Of a DNA stretch of 64,000 nucleotides, positions 13,933 to 23,643 are shown piece after piece. Every line of letters starts with the position of its first letter. The stretch's first letter is position 1. The notes under the pieces were generated by a model that saw nothing but the letters and a program-made list of their open reading frames with translations, did no database searches and had not been told where the DNA came from. Position numbers and translations under genes: made by a program. Source of the stretch: Corynebacterium yudongzhengii (GTDB taxonomy: Bacteria > Actinomycetota > Actinomycetes > Mycobacteriales > Mycobacteriaceae); NCBI RefSeq assembly GCF_003065405.1, contig NZ_CP026947.1, forward strand, positions 682,001-746,000, written 5' to 3'.

Positions 13933-15003
13933 ATGACCTCACCCGTGGGCAACCTGTGTGAAGATGGAGAAGTGCATAACCCGTTTAGAACCGCACCGAC
14001 GCTAAAGCAGCGCTGGTATGTCCTGCGCCGCTCGGTGGTGGCGTTCTGGATGGGCCGGGAGATCGACAACGGCGCCAAGCTCACGTTCTTCACGTCCCTC
14101 GCGTTCGCGCCGACCTTGCTGGCGCTGTATTCGCTTGCCACGCTGTTTCTGGCCAACAATCAGGGGCTTGTGGCCGACGTCACCGATAGGGTTGTCGATG
14201 ACTTCGTGCCGGAGGGCTACGAGGCCGTCGCTAAGGATGTGGTGGCCACCGTCGTCGGCTCCGCCGCCGGAGGCATCGTCGGTCTGATTATCTCGATCGC
14301 GATCTCGCTGTTCTCCGCGAGCGCGTACGTCCGCGCTTTTGCCCGCACCGCGAACGATATTTATGGCGTGCGCGAAGGCCGCCCGCTGTATCGACTGTGG
14401 CTGTCGATGTTCCTTGTCACCATCGTGCTCGTGCTCGGGATGCTCATCGTGCTCGCGGCACTCGGCCTGAACTTCCCGCTGGTCGAGGCCCTGTTAGTCC
14501 CGATCGCCGAGCCTCTCGGTCTGCAGAACATCGTGCTCGCGCTGACCGAGACCTTCCTGCCGATCTGGCAGTGGCTGAAGTGGCCGGTCGTCGCCGCCAC
14601 GCTGATGCTCATGCTCGACGTGCTTTATCACTTCACCCCGAACACCGCCCCGCCGAAGTTCCGGTGGCTCTCGTCCGGCTCGATCATCGCGCTGTTCGGG
14701 ATCACGGTCGTAGGCGCGCTGTTCTTCTTCTACCTGCGCTTCTTGACGAGCCTGAGCTCCTACGGCGCCATCGGTACGGTACTGGCCCTCATGTTCGCGG
14801 TCTGGGGCATCAACATCATGGTCGTCTTCGGGCTCATCGTCGACGTCGAGACCGAACGCATCTACCAACTGCGCGACGGCCGCAAATCTGAACGCGACAT
14901 GGACGTCGAGCTCCGCGACAGCAAGGCGATCGAATTCCAGGACCGCGTCTACAGCCGGCTTGTCGACGAAGGAAGCCAGGTGCGCCGCGCCCAGGGCGAC
15001 TAG
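13933..15003 (+). CDS. YihY/BrkB family membrane protein
   Basis: A protein of up to 356 residues from the YihY/BrkB family. Six hydrophobic segments are visible, with the typical LTFFTSLAFAPTLLALYSL and YHFTPNTAPPKFRWLSSGSIIAL stretches. BrkB was first linked to serum resistance in Bordetella, and the function in most bacteria is unknown. The start is uncertain: the ATG at 13933 lacks an obvious ribosome site, and a GTG at 13972 (VHNPFRTAPTL) follows GGAG closely. The 26-bp gap to the next gene suggests co-transcription. Confidence 0.85.
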   Translation: MTSPVGNLCEDGEVHNPFRTAPTLKQRWYVLRRSVVAFWMGREIDNGAKLTFFTSLAFAPTLLALYSLATLFLANNQGLVADVTDRVVDDFVPEGYEAVAKDVVATVVGSAAGGIVGLIISIAISLFSASAYVRAFARTANDIYGVREGRPLYRLWLSMFLVTIVLVLGMLIVLAALGLNFPLVEALLVPIAEPLGLQNIVLALTETFLPIWQWLKWPVVAATLMLMLDVLYHFTPNTAPPKFRWLSSGSIIALFGITVVGALFFFYLRFLTSLSSYGAIGTVLALMFAVWGINIMVVFGLIVDVETERIYQLRDGRKSERDMDVELRDSKAIEFQDRVYSRLVDEGSQVRRAQGD

Positions 15004-15029
15004 CGGCGGGCGGCACTACGCTGGGGGAT

Positions 15030-15899
15030 ATGAGCGAACCCGCCAACTCCCGCGAGCCGAAGACCGTGACCCTGCAGGTCGAGCTCACGTTTACCGTCCA
15101 CGACCCGGATGAGGTCACGGGGCGAGCGCTCCGCGAGATCGTGCCCACGAGCGTCGGCGCCCCAGAGCTGCGCAACGCCGAGATCACCCGGGTGCGCGAG
15201 GACCTGCGCCGCGCGGTGGTGTGGAACGTCGACTGGTCCGCGGTTGTCGACGGCGACCACCTCGCGCTGACCGGCATCAACTTCCTCGACCTCGAGGCCC
15301 CGGGCACGCAGAGCACGCCGGATCCGCAAAAGATCATCGTGCGCGCCGCCGCCGAGCAGCGCGGGCTGGATAACCTACGCAACTCTGCGCCGCCGGAGAT
15401 GCGTCGCGAGCTGGACTGGCCCAGCGGCCCTATCGCACTTAGCGAGATCTTCATCGGCGCCCTGGGCTGGGTGATCGGCCAGATGGAATCAGATATCGAC
15501 GACGACATCGCGCTCCTTCAGGACGCCGACGCCGCCGAGGTCGCCGACGAGCTCAAGGTCCTAGGCGGGATACCGGCGAAGAGCTGGTCGGTCATCGACA
15601 AAGAGTTCGCGGAGCGTTTTCGCACCACCATCGGCGAGGTCGCCTGGGCCATGCGCACCCGGTGGCAGGGCACCCCGACGGTGGCGAGCCAGCTCGTGGT
15701 CGCCCTAGCGGTCCAGCAGGTCCAGCGCCCGCTGCGCCTCGCCGAGGTAGACCTGCCCGGGTCCTGGTTCAACTGGCAGCGCGAGGGGCTGTTTTCTGAT
15801 CTGACGTTCGCGAAGCTGCTCGAGCCGGGTTTCGACGGCGAGGCCGCCGAACCGGGACTGGGCTTGCGCGTCGCGGAGTGGTTCAAGCCCGCCCGCTAG
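15030..15899 (+). CDS. Conserved hypothetical protein
   Basis: A 289-residue soluble protein with no signal peptide or membrane segment. The first half looks beta-rich (VTLQVELTFTVHDPDEV) and the second half helical. I do not recognise a domain. The gene lies 26 bp after the BrkB-like gene and 10 bp before the serine hydrolase, so all three may be co-transcribed. A GGGGGAT purine stretch directly precedes the ATG. Confidence 0.75.
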   Translation: MSEPANSREPKTVTLQVELTFTVHDPDEVTGRALREIVPTSVGAPELRNAEITRVREDLRRAVVWNVDWSAVVDGDHLALTGINFLDLEAPGTQSTPDPQKIIVRAAAEQRGLDNLRNSAPPEMRRELDWPSGPIALSEIFIGALGWVIGQMESDIDDDIALLQDADAAEVADELKVLGGIPAKSWSVIDKEFAERFRTTIGEVAWAMRTRWQGTPTVASQLVVALAVQQVQRPLRLAEVDLPGSWFNWQREGLFSDLTFAKLLEPGFDGEAAEPGLGLRVAEWFKPAR

Positions 15900-15909
15900 G
15901 ATGGCCGGC

Positions 15910-16746
15910 ATGACTATGCGAGACGTGCTCGCCGAGATCGACGACTGGCCGGTCGATACCGTGGCCGCCGCCGTCATCTCTGGCGATGAGGTGACCACCC
16001 ATGGGGAAGTCGATAACATCTTCGATCTCATGAGCGTGACCAAACCGCTCAGTGCCTGGGCCTTCCTCGTCGCGGTGGAGGAGGGCATCTTCGAGCTCGA
16101 CGAGCCGCTGGGCCCGGAAGGCTCCACCGTGCGCCACCTGCTTGCGCACGCCTCCGGGGTAGGTTTCGATTCGCGGGAACCGGAGCGCGACGTCGAAGAG
16201 CGCCGCATCTACTCCTCGGCCGGGTTCGAGATCCTCGCCGAGAAGATCGAAGAGGTCGCCGGGATGACCTTCCGCCAGTACCTGCGCCTGGCGGTGCTCG
16301 ACCCGCTGGAGATGCACGAAACCGCGCTCTATGGCTCGGCCGGGCACGAGGCTTATTCGACGCTCAACGACATGATCGCTTTTACCCGCGAGCTCATCCA
16401 CCCCCAACTTCTGCACGAGAAGACCGTGCGCGATGCGCTGAGCGTGCAGTATCCGGACCTGCGCGGCATCGTGCCGGGCTATGGGATGCAGAAACCCTCG
16501 CCCTGGGGCTTGGGCCTGGAGATGCACGGCACCAAGGACCCGCACTGGATGGGCACAGAGATGCCGGAGGAGACCTTCGGGCACTTCGGCATGTCGGGCA
16601 CGTATCTGTGGATGGTGCCGGAGTGGGTCGATTCCCCGGGTGCCGGCACCGGCGCGGTGGTGCTCACCGACCGGCAATTCGGCGACTGGGCGAAACCGCT
16701 GTGGCAGGAGTTCAACGACGAGATCTGGGCTGAGATCACTCGCTAG
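15910..16746 (+). CDS. Beta-lactamase-fold serine hydrolase
   Basis: A 278-residue protein of the class C beta-lactamase/esterase fold. It has the SxxK nucleophile motif (MSVTK), a Tyr motif as YSSAGFEIL (usually YSNxGY) and a C-terminal GHFGMSGTYLWMVP strand in place of the HTG-type motif. There is no signal peptide, so it is probably a cytoplasmic esterase or peptidase rather than a resistance enzyme. The ATG at 15910 is chosen over 15901 because AGGA lies 8 nt upstream; the same bases (TAGGAT, 15897-15902) could be a leaderless -10 element. Confidence 0.8.
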   Translation: MTMRDVLAEIDDWPVDTVAAAVISGDEVTTHGEVDNIFDLMSVTKPLSAWAFLVAVEEGIFELDEPLGPEGSTVRHLLAHASGVGFDSREPERDVEERRIYSSAGFEILAEKIEEVAGMTFRQYLRLAVLDPLEMHETALYGSAGHEAYSTLNDMIAFTRELIHPQLLHEKTVRDALSVQYPDLRGIVPGYGMQKPSPWGLGLEMHGTKDPHWMGTEMPEETFGHFGMSGTYLWMVPEWVDSPGAGTGAVVLTDRQFGDWAKPLWQEFNDEIWAEITR

Positions 16747-16785
16747 ATTCGTGGGCCACACGGCGGTATGCATACACTTGAAGCC

Positions 16786-17421
16786 ATGAAATCAGTGACC
16801 GGAATCCGCCTGCCCGAGGCCTTGAACGACGACGACATCGCCGTCGGATACCTCACCACCTACTACGCCCCGCGCCTGGATAAGTCCTCTGGGCGCACGG
16901 AGATTGACTACACCGAGGCCTTCTTCGACCGCTTCGGGGAAGACGACGAGGACCCGAACCGCCTCCTGCCGGCTGATCTCATGGCCGTCTACCTGCACGG
17001 CGGGACGGGCTTCGGCCTGCGCGTCGCCGCGGAGCTTTTGCACGCCAACGCCGAGGAATACGCCGGCATGCTCAAGGACATCGGTGAGGACACGAACCTC
17101 TGGAAGGCCTCGAAGAAGCAGGTCAAGAAGGCGCTGAAGTTCGAATCAAAGCTCAAAGAGCTCCCTGGGGTGGGCCCGGCGACCGCCGGCAAGCTGGTCG
17201 CGCGCAAGCGCCCGAAGCTCTACCCGATCGGTGACCGCGTGGTCTCGGAGGCGCTGGGCACCCGTTCGGGGGTTATCTGGCCGCTGCGCGAGGAACTCAA
17301 GGAAAACAAGGATCTGGTGAAGAAACTCAAGGGTCTGCGTAAATCCGCCGGCCTGCCCAAGACCATCTCCCCAGTGCGCGTGCTCGACGTAGTCACCTGG
17401 ATGGAGCAGAAATCTCTCTAA
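16786..17421 (+). CDS. DUF6308-type hypothetical protein with HhH-like motif
   Basis: A 211-residue protein. Its C-terminal half contains a helix-hairpin-helix-like motif (LKELPGVGPATAGKLVARKRP), followed by KLYPIGDRVVSEALG, as seen in actinobacterial DUF6308 proteins. The motif suggests nucleic acid binding, but no catalytic residues can be assigned. A TACACT hexamer at 16773-16778 ends 7 nt before the ATG at 16786, so the transcript may be leaderless. An upstream ATG at 16768 is less likely. Confidence 0.75.
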   Translation: MKSVTGIRLPEALNDDDIAVGYLTTYYAPRLDKSSGRTEIDYTEAFFDRFGEDDEDPNRLLPADLMAVYLHGGTGFGLRVAAELLHANAEEYAGMLKDIGEDTNLWKASKKQVKKALKFESKLKELPGVGPATAGKLVARKRPKLYPIGDRVVSEALGTRSGVIWPLREELKENKDLVKKLKGLRKSAGLPKTISPVRVLDVVTWMEQKSL

Positions 17422-17448
17422 ACCCGCACCTTCAATTAATCTGGCCTT

Positions 17449-18540
17449 ATGGACGTCGCGGAAGTTGATCCACAGATCCTTTTGATTTACCGCGTCTTCG
17501 ACGTCAGCGGTGTGCTGCTCATGGGCATCATCGGTGGCACGATCGCAAGACAGCGTGGCTACGACATCGTCGGGTTTCTCTTCATCGCCCTGTTCTCCGC
17601 CCTCGGCGGGGGCATGATTCGCGACGTGCTCATCAACCGGGGCACCGTCGCGGCGATGAGCACCCCCGAATACCTCATCCTCGCCTTTACGGGGGCGATG
17701 ATCGCCCGCTTCATCTACTTCAAGGGCCAGGTGTGGGAACGCGCCCAGGCCCACGGCGATGCGACGGTCTCCGGCCTCTGGGCCGCCACGGGTTGTGTGA
17801 AGGCGATGACTTTCGATCTGCCCGTGCTCGCTTGCGTCATGATGGGCGTGTTCACCGCGGTCGGCGGCGGCATGGTCCGCGACGTCGTCACCGGCAATGA
17901 ACCCTCCGTCTTCGGTAATAACCAGCCGACGGTGCTGCCGGCCATCGTCACCACCGTGGTGGTCTTGATCGCCGATTCCTTCGGCTTTTTGGCCATCGGC
18001 ATGGTGGTGGGGCCGATCATCGGCATCGCGCTGACCATCTACGGCTACTGGTCCGGCTGGCGCCTCAAGGGCGACAGCGAGTGGGCGCCGGTGAACGCCG
18101 CCGCCCGGAAGGTTGAGCGGGGCTCTCGCAAGGTCGCCCGGGAGGTCGAGCCGCGCCGCATCCGGGCGTGGAGGCATCGGCAGATGGAAAAGGCCCTCGA
18201 GCGCCGCCAGAGCCGGGCAGAGAAGTCCGGCCTCGCCCAGGATCCGGCGGCCGACGCGGAGCTGCGCGAACAGCTCTACGCGGAGCTCGATGCCGCGCTG
18301 GAGGAGGAAGCCGGCTTCGGCGTGGACTTCGGCGGCGATTCCTATGAGAACTACGACACCGAGACCCAGTCCGACACCACGGCGTTCGACGACGTGGTCG
18401 CCGACTCGGACGACCCCGCCGACCACGCCGAGGACGTCGATCCGGGGACGCTCATCGACCGCGTGCTGGCCGACGACGCCATGGCCGACGAGCTGCTCAA
18501 CCGCCTCGCCGAGCGCTACCGGGAGCGCGAGGATAACTAG
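17449..18540 (+). CDS. TRIC-type cation channel family (UPF0126) protein
   Basis: A 363-residue membrane protein with two tandem glycine-rich three-helix repeats: GIIGGTIARQRGYDIVGFLF...SALGGGMIRDVL and MGVFTAVGGGMVRDVVTG. These are typical of bacterial UPF0126/TRIC homologues, which form potassium-permeable trimeric channels. The long charged cytoplasmic tail (after about residue 210) is rich in Arg, then in Asp and Glu, and is longer than in most family members. TAATCT at 17437-17442 ends 6 nt before the ATG. Confidence 0.85.
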   Translation: MDVAEVDPQILLIYRVFDVSGVLLMGIIGGTIARQRGYDIVGFLFIALFSALGGGMIRDVLINRGTVAAMSTPEYLILAFTGAMIARFIYFKGQVWERAQAHGDATVSGLWAATGCVKAMTFDLPVLACVMMGVFTAVGGGMVRDVVTGNEPSVFGNNQPTVLPAIVTTVVVLIADSFGFLAIGMVVGPIIGIALTIYGYWSGWRLKGDSEWAPVNAAARKVERGSRKVAREVEPRRIRAWRHRQMEKALERRQSRAEKSGLAQDPAADAELREQLYAELDAALEEEAGFGVDFGGDSYENYDTETQSDTTAFDDVVADSDDPADHAEDVDPGTLIDRVLADDAMADELLNRLAERYREREDN

Positions 18541-18700
18541 CCCCGCACCGCCCATAAACCTCAAGTCGAGCTTGAATAAACGGGGGATGAAGTAGTGCTT
18601 GAGGGTTGCTCGTGGGGCGGGTGGGAATGAAGAATCGATGACGTCGAACCGCTTGGTTCCGCGCAGCCACGAGGCCGTTGGGGAAGACGATCCTCGTCTT

Positions 18701-18727
18701 ACACACCCGAATACTTTTCGGGTGTGT
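18701..18727. other. Perfect 10-bp stem hairpin upstream of a small gene
   Basis: ACACACCCGA (18701-18710) pairs with TCGGGTGTGT (18718-18727) across a 7-nt loop. There is no T-run on the plus strand. It ends 21 nt before the GTG at 18749, so it may be a 5'UTR element of that gene or an operator. Confidence 0.55.
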
Positions 18728-18748
18728 CCGCTGCCGAAAGGACCCTTT

Positions 18749-19159
18749 GTGACGACGACGATCTCACCGCGGACCGCAGATCGCTGGCTCGCCCGCCGGG
18801 CAGCTCGCACTCTGTGGGACGCGTCCGACCATCACCACGACCCCACACCGGCCACGCAGCACGCGCGCCTGACCGTTTCTGGTCTGTCGCTGCGCCTGCG
18901 CCCGGTCATCGAGCGTGCCCAGGTCATCTGCTTGCGCTCGGAACCCACCGCCGCGCTGCCGGGCACTGACCCGCTGGAGGCGGACTTCTTCACCCGCTGG
19001 CACCGCGACCGCACCGCCGACGGGCAGCGCGGGGTACGCTGCCAGCAGGTGATCAACGGCACGGCTGCCGAAATAGACGCTTTGCGACGCGTCGTCACCG
19101 ACATCGCCGCCGAAGCCGGCTTCTACGCCGACGTCTCCCCGGTGAGCTCCTCCAAGTAG
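18749..19159 (+). CDS. Hypothetical protein
   Basis: A 136-residue protein of unknown function, basic and Arg-rich near the N-terminus, with no membrane segment or known motif. The GTG at 18749 is chosen because AAAGGA lies about 9 nt upstream and the hairpin at 18701-18727 would otherwise be inside the gene; a longer version from the ATG at 18638 is possible. Its 3' end overlaps the convergent acyl carrier protein gene by 37 bp. Confidence 0.6.
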   Translation: MTTTISPRTADRWLARRAARTLWDASDHHHDPTPATQHARLTVSGLSLRLRPVIERAQVICLRSEPTAALPGTDPLEADFFTRWHRDRTADGQRGVRCQQVINGTAAEIDALRRVVTDIAAEAGFYADVSPVSSSK

Positions 19160-19458
19160 TCGGCCAGCTCCCCGAAGGTGGCCAGATCCTCGACCACGCG
19201 GTCGTCGATACGCACTTTCAGCTCCTGCTCGAGCCGCACGGCCAGCTCGATGCGGCCCAAAGAACCCAGCCCGACATCGTCGGCCGTATGCTCCCGGCGC
19301 AGGTCCGCCGCCGGAAAACCACAGAGCTTCTCGACGCGCAGCGCCACCTTCCCCAGCATCGTCTGCGGGGCACCGGAAGATGACGAGGCATCCTCGTCAT
19401 CGGTGGGCTGCCCGAACTTCTGGGCCAACTGTTGGGACAGGGAATCCGACAACTGCAT
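19123..19458 (-). CDS. Acyl carrier protein
   Basis: A 111-residue acyl carrier protein. The phosphopantetheine attachment Ser is residue 66 in VGLGSLGRIELAVRLEQEL; the usual DSL reads GSL here. An acidic, Ser-rich N-terminal extension of about 35 residues precedes the domain. It follows a GNAT gene by 10 bp, downstream of aceE. TAGACT on the minus strand (19471-19466) ends 7 nt before the ATG, so it may also have its own leaderless promoter. It is not the main fatty-acid AcpP/AcpM in an obvious context; a role in a specialised acyl pathway is possible. Confidence 0.8.
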   Translation of the reverse strand: MQLSDSLSQQLAQKFGQPTDDEDASSSSGAPQTMLGKVALRVEKLCGFPAADLRREHTADDVGLGSLGRIELAVRLEQELKVRIDDRVVEDLATFGELADYLEELTGETSA

Positions 19459-19468
19459 GGCCCACAGT

Positions 19469-19996
19469 CTAGCCGCTCACCACCTGATACCTATGGCCGC
19501 CGTAGTCAAAGCTGCCCTCACGCGCAAAGCCCAAGTGTTCGTGGACGGCGAGGGAGTGCTGGTTGCGCTCGTCGATAAACGCCACCGCGCAATTAAAACC
19601 CTGCTGGGAAAGTAGGTGCTTAACCATACCGAGCATGCCGCGGGTGATCCCGCGCCCGCGCTGGTTCGCCGCCACCGCTACCGGGCCATAGGCCACCCAG
19701 CGGCGATCGGCGAGATGCTCAGCGCAGAAGCGATCCAGCTCGGCCGCCGGCCCCGTGGTCGCGGGGCTGGTGGAGGTCAGCGCGCAGCCGAGGAGGGCGG
19801 CGTCGGCACCTGGAGCAACCGCCACCACTGAGGCGGGACCGGCGAGGAACCGCCGCAGCGCGTAAGGGGAGAAGTCGCCCTGCACGAAGCCTGCGGTGCG
19901 GCGTTCATCGGCGGTGAGGTTATCGGCATGCGAGGCGTTCAGCAGTGCGCTGAGCGCCTCGCTATCTGCTTCCGTGGCGCGCCGGTAGCTGACCAT
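19469..19996 (-). CDS. GNAT family N-acetyltransferase
   Basis: A 175-residue GNAT acetyltransferase. The acetyl-CoA-binding motif A is seen as VAVAANQRGRGITRGMLGMVKHLL, followed by CAVAFIDERNQHSLAVHEHLGFAREG (motif B). The substrate is not predictable. The gene starts 11 bp after the aceE stop and ends 10 bp before the ACP gene, so the three probably form one transcription unit. Confidence 0.85.
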   Translation of the reverse strand: MVSYRRATEADSEALSALLNASHADNLTADERRTAGFVQGDFSPYALRRFLAGPASVVAVAPGADAALLGCALTSTSPATTGPAAELDRFCAEHLADRRWVAYGPVAVAANQRGRGITRGMLGMVKHLLSQQGFNCAVAFIDERNQHSLAVHEHLGFAREGSFDYGGHRYQVVSG

Positions 19997-20007
19997 CGAC
20001 CGAGGTT

Positions 20008-22746
20008 TTAGGCCTTGGTCGGGTCGTCGACGTGGTACTTCTCTGCGGCCTTTTGGGCCACCGAGATGTCGATCTTGCCTTCGCGGGCTAGGCCGATGAG
20101 CGCGGCGACCACCATCGACTCGGCGTCGATGTTGAAGAAGCGGCGTGCCGACGGGCGGGTGTCGGCGAAACCGAAACCATCGGCGCCCAAGGTGATGTAC
20201 TCGCCCGGGACCAGGAAGCGGATGGACTCCTGCAGCTCGGTGGCGAAGTCGCTGGTGGCGACATACGGGCCCGAGGTCTGCTTGAGCTGGGTGGTAACGA
20301 AAGGCTCCGGGTGGTCGCCGGCCGGGTTCTGCAGCCGCTCGTTGTTGATGCGGTGGCCTTCGCGGGCCAGCTCGGTCCAGGAGGTCACCGAGTAGACGTG
20401 GGCGTTGACGTCCCAGTCCTCGGCGAGTAGCTGCTGGGCCTTGAGCGCCCACTGCATACCCACACCGGAGGCGAGCAGCGAGACCTCATGCTCGCCGGAG
20501 TGCTCGCCGCGCTGGTAGAGGTAGACACCCTTGTGCAGGCCCTCGACGTCGAGATCCTCCGGCTCGGCCGGCTGGTGGACCGGCTCGTTGTAGACGGTGA
20601 GGTAGTAGATGACGTCCTCACCGTGATCCGGGCCGTACATGCGGTCGACGCCGCGGTGCACCAGGTGGGCGATCTCGTAGGCGAACGCCGGGTCATAGGC
20701 GCACACGGCCGGGTTCGTCGCCGCCAGGACCTGGGAGTGGCCGTCCATGTGCTGCAGGCCCTCGCCGGTCAGGGTGGTGCGGCCGGCGGTCGCGCCGATG
20801 GCGAAGCCGCGGGCGAGCTGGTCGCCGGCCTGCCAGAAGACGTCGCCGGTGCGCTGGAAGCCGAACATCGAGTAGAAGATGTACAGCGGGATCATCGGCT
20901 CGCCGTGCGTGGCATACGAGGTGCCGGCGGCGATGAAGGTGGCGGCCGCGCCGTCCTCGCTGATGCCTTCGTGGATGATCTGGCCGTCGGTGGCCTCGCG
21001 GTAGCTGAGCATCAGGTCATGGTCGACCGGCACGTAGTTCTGGCCATGCGGGTTCCAGATCTTCAGCGTCGGGAACCAAGAGTCCATGCCGAAGGTGCGG
21101 GCCTCATCCGGGATGATCGGCACGACACGCTTGCCGATCTCCTTATCCCGCATCAGGTCCTTAAACGTGCGCACCAGAGCCATCGTGGTGGCGACTTCCT
21201 GCTTGCCGGAACCCTTGCGGGCGCTCTTGAGCTTGTCCAGCGACGGCACCTGCAGCGGGGTGTAGTTCTCGCGGCGCTCCGGCAGGAACCCGCCGAGCTC
21301 CTCGCGGCGCTCGAGCATGTACTTGATCTCCTCGGCGTCCTTGCCGGGGTGGTAGTACGGCGGGTTGTAGGGATCTTCCTCGAGCTTCGCGTCGTCGAAG
21401 GGGATCGACTGCTTGTCGCGGAAGAGCTTGAGATCGTCCAGGGTCAGCTTCTTCATCTGGTGGGTCGCGTTGCGGCCCTCGAAGTTGTGGCCCAGGCCGT
21501 AGCCCTTAATGGTGTGCGCCAGGATGACGGTCGGCTTACCGTTCTTCGTCTCGACGGCGCGCTTGTACGCCGCGTAGACCTTGCGGTACTCGTGGCCGCC
21601 GCGACGCAGCGCCCAGATCTCGTCGTCGGTCATATCCTCGACGAGCTTGAGGGTGCGCTCGTCGCGGCCGAAGAAGTGCTCGCGGACGTAGGCGCCGTCG
21701 TTGGCCTTGAAGGTCTGGTAGTCACCGTCCGGGGTGGTGTTCATGACCTCGACGAGAGCGCCTTCCTCGTCTTCCTCGAGCAGGGCGTCCCACTCGCGGC
21801 CCCAGACGACCTTGATGACGTTCCAGCCGGCACCCTTGAAGAAGGACTCCAGCTCCTGGATGATCTGGGTGTTGCCGCGCACGGGGCCGTCGAGACGCTG
21901 CAGGTTGCAGTTGACCACGAACGTCAGGTTGTCCAGGCCGTAGAGCGGGCCCATCTGCAGCAGGCCGCGGGACTCCGGCTCGTCCATCTCGCCATCACCC
22001 AAGAAGGCCCAGACGTGCTGGTCGGAGGTGTCCTTGATGCCGCGGTTTTCGAGGTACTTGTTGAAACGCGCCTGGTAGATCGCGCCCATGGGGCCCAGGC
22101 CCATCGAGACCGTCGGGAACTCCCAGAACCTGCGCATGCCGCGCGGGTGCGGGTAGGACGGCATGCCGTTGCCTGGGCCGCGGGAGACCTCCTGGCGGAA
22201 GCCGTCGAGATCATCCTCGCTGAGGCGCCCCTCCAAAAACGCGCGGGCATACATACCCGGCGAAGCATGGCCCTGGAAGTAGACCTGGTCGCCGCCGCCC
22301 GGGTGATCCTTGCCGCGGAAGAAGTGGTTCATGCCGACCTCATACAGAGGGGCAGCAGAGGCGTAGGAGGAAATGTGGCCACCGACCTCGATGCCGGGGC
22401 GCTGGGCGCGGTGCACCATGATCGCGGCGTTCCAGCGGATCCAGCGGCGGTAGCGCTTCTCAATCTCCTCATCGCCCGGGAATTCCGGCTCCATCGTGGT
22501 GGGGATGGTGTTGACGAAGTCCGTCGACGTCAGCGACGGCAGCGGGACTCGCTTCGCGGTGGCGCGCTCCAAAAGGCGCAGCATCAGATAGCGGGCGCGC
22601 TCGGGGTTGCTTGATTCCAGTAGACCGTCCAGCGAGTCCATCCACTCGCGGGTCTCCTCCGGGTCAGTGTCGTGCAGATAGGATGCGACACCGTCACGAA
22701 TAAGCGGGTAGTTGGAGTCACCACGTTTGGTTTTGGAATCAGCCAT
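20008..22746 (-). CDS. aceE: Pyruvate dehydrogenase E1 component, homodimeric
   Basis: A 912-residue E1 subunit of the pyruvate dehydrogenase complex, which decarboxylates pyruvate with thiamine diphosphate and passes the acetyl group to the lipoyl domains of E2. The ThDP motif starts at [14 protein letters not shown] and ends near [36 protein letters not shown], near the N-terminus, contains a conserved active-site His. A strong AGGAGG (22753-22758 on the plus coordinate) precedes the ATG. The E2 partner gene lies about 38 kb away at 61150-63216, the usual corynebacterial split arrangement. Confidence 0.97.
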   Translation of the reverse strand: MADSKTKRGDSNYPLIRDGVASYLHDTDPEETREWMDSLDGLLESSNPERARYLMLRLLERATAKRVPLPSLTSTDFVNTIPTTMEPEFPGDEEIEKRYRRWIRWNAAIMVHRAQRPGIEVGGHISSYASAAPLYEVGMNHFFRGKDHPGGGDQVYFQGHASPGMYARAFLEGRLSEDDLDGFRQEVSRGPGNGMPSYPHPRGMRRFWEFPTVSMGLGPMGAIYQARFNKYLENRGIKDTSDQHVWAFLGDGEMDEPESRGLLQMGPLYGLDNLTFVVNCNLQRLDGPVRGNTQIIQELESFFKGAGWNVIKVVWGREWDALLEEDEEGALVEVMNTTPDGDYQTFKANDGAYVREHFFGRDERTLKLVEDMTDDEIWALRRGGHEYRKVYAAYKRAVETKNGKPTVILAHTIKGYGLGHNFEGRNATHQMKKLTLDDLKLFRDKQSIPFDDAKLEEDPYNPPYYHPGKDAEEIKYMLERREELGGFLPERRENYTPLQVPSLDKLKSARKGSGKQEVATTMALVRTFKDLMRDKEIGKRVVPIIPDEARTFGMDSWFPTLKIWNPHGQNYVPVDHDLMLSYREATDGQIIHEGISEDGAAATFIAAGTSYATHGEPMIPLYIFYSMFGFQRTGDVFWQAGDQLARGFAIGATAGRTTLTGEGLQHMDGHSQVLAATNPAVCAYDPAFAYEIAHLVHRGVDRMYGPDHGEDVIYYLTVYNEPVHQPAEPEDLDVEGLHKGVYLYQRGEHSGEHEVSLLASGVGMQWALKAQQLLAEDWDVNAHVYSVTSWTELAREGHRINNERLQNPAGDHPEPFVTTQLKQTSGPYVATSDFATELQESIRFLVPGEYITLGADGFGFADTRPSARRFFNIDAESMVVAALIGLAREGKIDISVAQKAAEKYHVDDPTKA

Positions 22747-23054
22747 CGATAGCCTCCTGTGGTCCAGGTATAGGGTCGGCGCACGCTCAGTGTGGTAGGT
22801 ACCGGGCGTACGGGTCTCTCGTCTCTCCAGACTACCCGCGACAACGACGTTGCGGAACGGAGAGGAAGGGCGTGGAAAAATGGCTCATAGCGCAGCGCGC
22901 GGTGACGGGTGGACGGACACGGGGTGTCCAAAAGTCGGAGTTATAGCCAAAAGTGGGGTCTTAGCGGCTAAAATTCCCGAGAAATACAGTGACTTTCCGA
23001 GTGCGCCCCGTCCCTCCACGTGCGAGCGGGGCCGGATATAGGAGGATTAACGCC
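22747..23054. other. Intergenic region between aceE and the DUF3052 gene
   Basis: A 308-bp divergent control region. It holds the aceE ribosome-binding site near 22753 and the AGGAGG before the GTG at 23055. Two copies of CCAAAAGT near 22928 and 22949 are the only repeat I see. No ORF, RNA gene or clear operator is recognised. Confidence 0.6.
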
Positions 23055-23489
23055 GTGGTGGACGCTCCGGGCGCCGTCAACGACAATGATGCAGCCCAGG
23101 ACTTCGCAAACCGACTGTGCATCGAGGACGGCATGACCGTCCAGGAACTCGGGTGGAGCGACGACTGTGACCCGTCGATCCCCGAGGCCGTCGAAGACCG
23201 CATCGGCGAGGCACTCCTCGACGAAGACACCGACGAACTCTGCGATGTCATCCTCCTCTGGTGGCACGACGACGATGGGGACCTCGTTGACGGGCTGGTC
23301 GACGCACTGCGCAACCTCGACTCCGAAGGCTGCATCTGGCTGCTCACCCCGGGCGCCGGCAAGGAGGGCACCGTCCCGCCGGGCGAGATCAGCGAATCCG
23401 CTCAGCTCGCCGGGCTGGTGCAGACCAAGTCCGACCGCTTCGGCGGCTTCCAGGGCTCCTGCCTCGTCGCTCGCGGCAACAAGCGCTAG
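23055..23489 (+). CDS. DUF3052 family protein
   Basis: A 144-residue acidic protein of the actinobacterial DUF3052 family, recognised by AQDFANRLCIEDGMTVQELGWSDDCD and by its position divergent from aceE, which is conserved in Corynebacterium and Mycobacterium. No function is known. The GTG at 23055 is selected because AGGAGG lies about 9 nt upstream. tRNA-Val follows 42 bp after the stop. Confidence 0.8.
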   Translation: MVDAPGAVNDNDAAQDFANRLCIEDGMTVQELGWSDDCDPSIPEAVEDRIGEALLDEDTDELCDVILLWWHDDDGDLVDGLVDALRNLDSEGCIWLLTPGAGKEGTVPPGEISESAQLAGLVQTKSDRFGGFQGSCLVARGNKR

Positions 23490-23531
23490 GTTTCTGTCGC
23501 GCTGTAGGCGCGTGCTAACATCTCTCGGTAC

Positions 23532-23604
23532 GCGCTCCTAGCTCAGCTGGAAGAGCAACTGGTTTACACCCAGTAGGTCGGCGGTTCGAGCCCGTCGGAG
23601 CGCA
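23532..23604 (+). tRNA. tRNA-Val (TAC)
   Basis: A 73-nt cloverleaf with acceptor GCGCTCC/GGAGCGC, D arm GCTCAGCTGGAAGAGC, anticodon stem CTGGT/ACCCAG-type with TAC in the loop, and a GGTTCGAGCC T arm. CC follows the discriminator A, but a full CCA is not encoded. Confidence 0.93.
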
Positions 23605-23643
23605 CCGAGAATATGGGCTCATCCCGAACCGCGATGGCTTTTT

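Noticed and set aside
20488-22614. Long plus-strand ORF (708 codons) opposite aceE
   Set aside because: It is the antisense reading of a highly expressed GC-rich gene with no ribosome site and no domain; such frames stay open because of codon bias.
23605-23643. An attachment site at the 3' end of tRNA-Val
   Set aside because: No repeated tRNA 3' segment and no integrase gene in the window.
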